The notes beneath the pieces were generated by a model. The model saw only the letters and a list, made by a program, of their open reading frames with translations. It was not told where the DNA came from and did not search any database. A stretch of DNA of 64,000 nucleotides, from positions 1 to 64,000 of the forward strand of contig JAUYOG010000053.1 of the NCBI GenBank assembly GCA_030695945.1, read 5' to 3'. Positions 63,046 to 64,000 of this stretch are shown in pieces; the first letter of the stretch is position 1, and every line of letters starts with the position of its first letter. Made by a program: the position numbers and the translations under genes. The DNA comes from Ramlibacter sp. Lineage in GTDB: Bacteria; Pseudomonadota; Gammaproteobacteria; Burkholderiales; Burkholderiaceae_C.

Positions 63046-64000
63046 TCAGCGCGGCATTCCAGGCATTCCGCCCTTCATGCCGCCCATTCGCTTCATCATC
63101 TTCATCAGGCCGCCGCCCTTCATCTTCTTCATCATCCCCTGCATCTGCTCGAACTCGTTGAGCAGGCGGTTGACTTCCTGGACGTGAACGCCCGCGCCGG
63201 CGGCGATGCGGCGCTTGCGTGTGGCCTTGATCAGCTCGGGCTTGCGGCGCTCCAGCGGCGTCATGCTCTGGATGATGCCTTCCTTGCGGCGGATGTCCTT
63301 CTCGGCCTTGTTCATGTCCACCTGGCCGGCCTTGGCCTGCATGGCGGCGGGCATCTTGTCCATCAGGCTGGACAGCCCCCCCATCTGCTTCATCTGCTGG
63401 ATCTGCCCCAGGAAATCGTTCAGGTCGAAGCCGCTGCCGCTCTTGACCTTGGCCGCGAGCTTCTGCGCCGCTTCCATGTCGACGCCGGCGGTGACCTGCT
63501 CGACCAGCGCGAGGATGTCGCCCATGCCCAGGATGCGCCCGGCGTGCCGCTCCGCGTCGAACACCTCCAGGCCGTCGATCTTCTCGGAGATGCCGGCGAA
63601 CTTGATCGGCGCGCCGGTCACCTGGCGCACCGACAGCGCCGCGCCGCCGCGCGAGTCGCCGTCCATCTTGGTCAGGATGATGCCGGTGAGCGGCAGCGCC
63701 TCCTTGAATGCCTTGGCGGTGTTCACCGCGTCCTGCCCCTGCATCGCATCGACGACGAACAGCGTTTCGACCGGGTTCAGGGCCGCGTGCAGCTCCTTGA
63801 TCTCGCGCATCAGCGCCTCGTCGATCGCCAGCCGGCCGGCCGTGTCCACGAGCAGCACGTCGAAGTAACCGCGCTTGGCGAAATCGAGCGCCGCTTTCGC
63901 AATGTCCACCGGCTTCTGGTCCGGCGAGCTGGGGAACCATTCGGCGCCGGCCTGCGCGGTCACGGTCTTGAGCTGCTCGATGGCCGCGGGGCGGTACACG
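63046..64000 (-). CDS. ffh: Signal recognition particle protein Ffh (partial, N-terminus beyond window)
   Basis: The C-terminal two-thirds of the SRP GTPase, which targets nascent membrane proteins. Visible GTPase parts are LLVDTAGRLAIDEALMREI, FVVDAMQGQDAV and ILTKMDGDSRGGAALS. The Met-rich M domain follows (LMDKMPAAMQAKAG, MMKKMKGGGLMKMMKR, ending GMPGMPR), with RRIAAGAG in the RNA-binding helix region. The frame is open to the window edge; Ffh is usually about 450-460 aa and about 317 residues are present. Confidence 0.96.
   Translation of the reverse strand, partial: VYRPAAIEQLKTVTAQAGAEWFPSSPDQKPVDIAKAALDFAKRGYFDVLLVDTAGRLAIDEALMREIKELHAALNPVETLFVVDAMQGQDAVNTAKAFKEALPLTGIILTKMDGDSRGGAALSVRQVTGAPIKFAGISEKIDGLEVFDAERHAGRILGMGDILALVEQVTAGVDMEAAQKLAAKVKSGSGFDLNDFLGQIQQMKQMGGLSSLMDKMPAAMQAKAGQVDMNKAEKDIRRKEGIIQSMTPLERRKPELIKATRKRRIAAGAGVHVQEVNRLLNEFEQMQGMMKKMKGGGLMKMMKRMGGMKGGMPGMPR

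Overview
This is a GC-rich, gene-dense chromosomal window from a betaproteobacterium, most likely Burkholderiales and close to the Comamonadaceae (Ramlibacter, Variovorax or Caenimonas type). The evidence is a set of typical gene neighbourhoods: a DUF2244 gene upstream of ctaC-ctaD, rubredoxin leading a pilGHIJ-chpA cluster, dusB-fis-purH, pyrR-pyrB-pyrC' with ruvX and yqgE, and paaGIK behind a TetR/PaaR-type palindrome. The window is almost entirely core and metabolic genes. I see no insertion sequence, prophage, CRISPR array, integrase or plasmid backbone.

Layout. 1-2.6 kb: aa3 cytochrome c oxidase subunits I (cut by the window edge) and II plus a DUF2244 accessory gene, all leftward. 2.7-6.2 kb: a BioC-like methyltransferase, comF, trmL, a structured inverted-repeat element, a MaoC hydratase and an orphan ParA ATPase. 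6.25-8.7 kb: a KefF/KefC-type glutathione-gated K+ efflux pair. 8.7-12.9 kb: a large cytosolic hybrid histidine kinase and a PAS-only paralogue of its N-terminus, both preceded by the same imperfect palindrome. 12.9-17.8 kb: TauE and NTF2-like genes, then pcaIJF (the last steps of the beta-ketoadipate pathway) divergent from an IclR regulator. 17.8-23.8 kb: small hypotheticals, a cytochrome c4, and a MoxR ATPase - small membrane protein - GNAT - CPBP protease - VWA cluster, then tRNA-Arg. 23.8-26.7 kb: divergent iron-type ABC permease and ATPase around a Fur-like box.

26.6-32.8 kb: plsC, pyrC', pyrB, pyrR, ruvX, yqgE and a photolyase. 32.8-42.8 kb: the complete Chp/Pil chemosensory system for type IV pili, transcribed leftward behind a rubredoxin gene. 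42.9-50 kb: thiD, hemL, purH, fis, dusB, a YqaA membrane protein and ychF. 50-57.6 kb: a 7TM-DISM protein with a decayed GGDEF domain, a MOSC protein, a UbiH-like monooxygenase, dsbC, an M61 peptidase and a DUF3108 protein. 57.6-61 kb: the phenylacetate genes paaK, paaI and paaG, divergent from an enoyl-CoA hydratase across a perfect 26-bp operator. 61-64 kb: a CAU-anticodon tRNA, a small exported protein, miaB and the 3' two-thirds of ffh.

Two aromatic-catabolism modules (beta-ketoadipate and phenylacetate) each have a recognisable operator, which suggests an aerobic, metabolically versatile soil or water organism. The least-explained signals are non-coding: an A-B-A'-B' nested inverted repeat, a family of perfect-stem hairpins with a shared core, the shared palindrome upstream of the two PAS genes, and several promoters whose -10 box lies 6-7 nt before the start codon.
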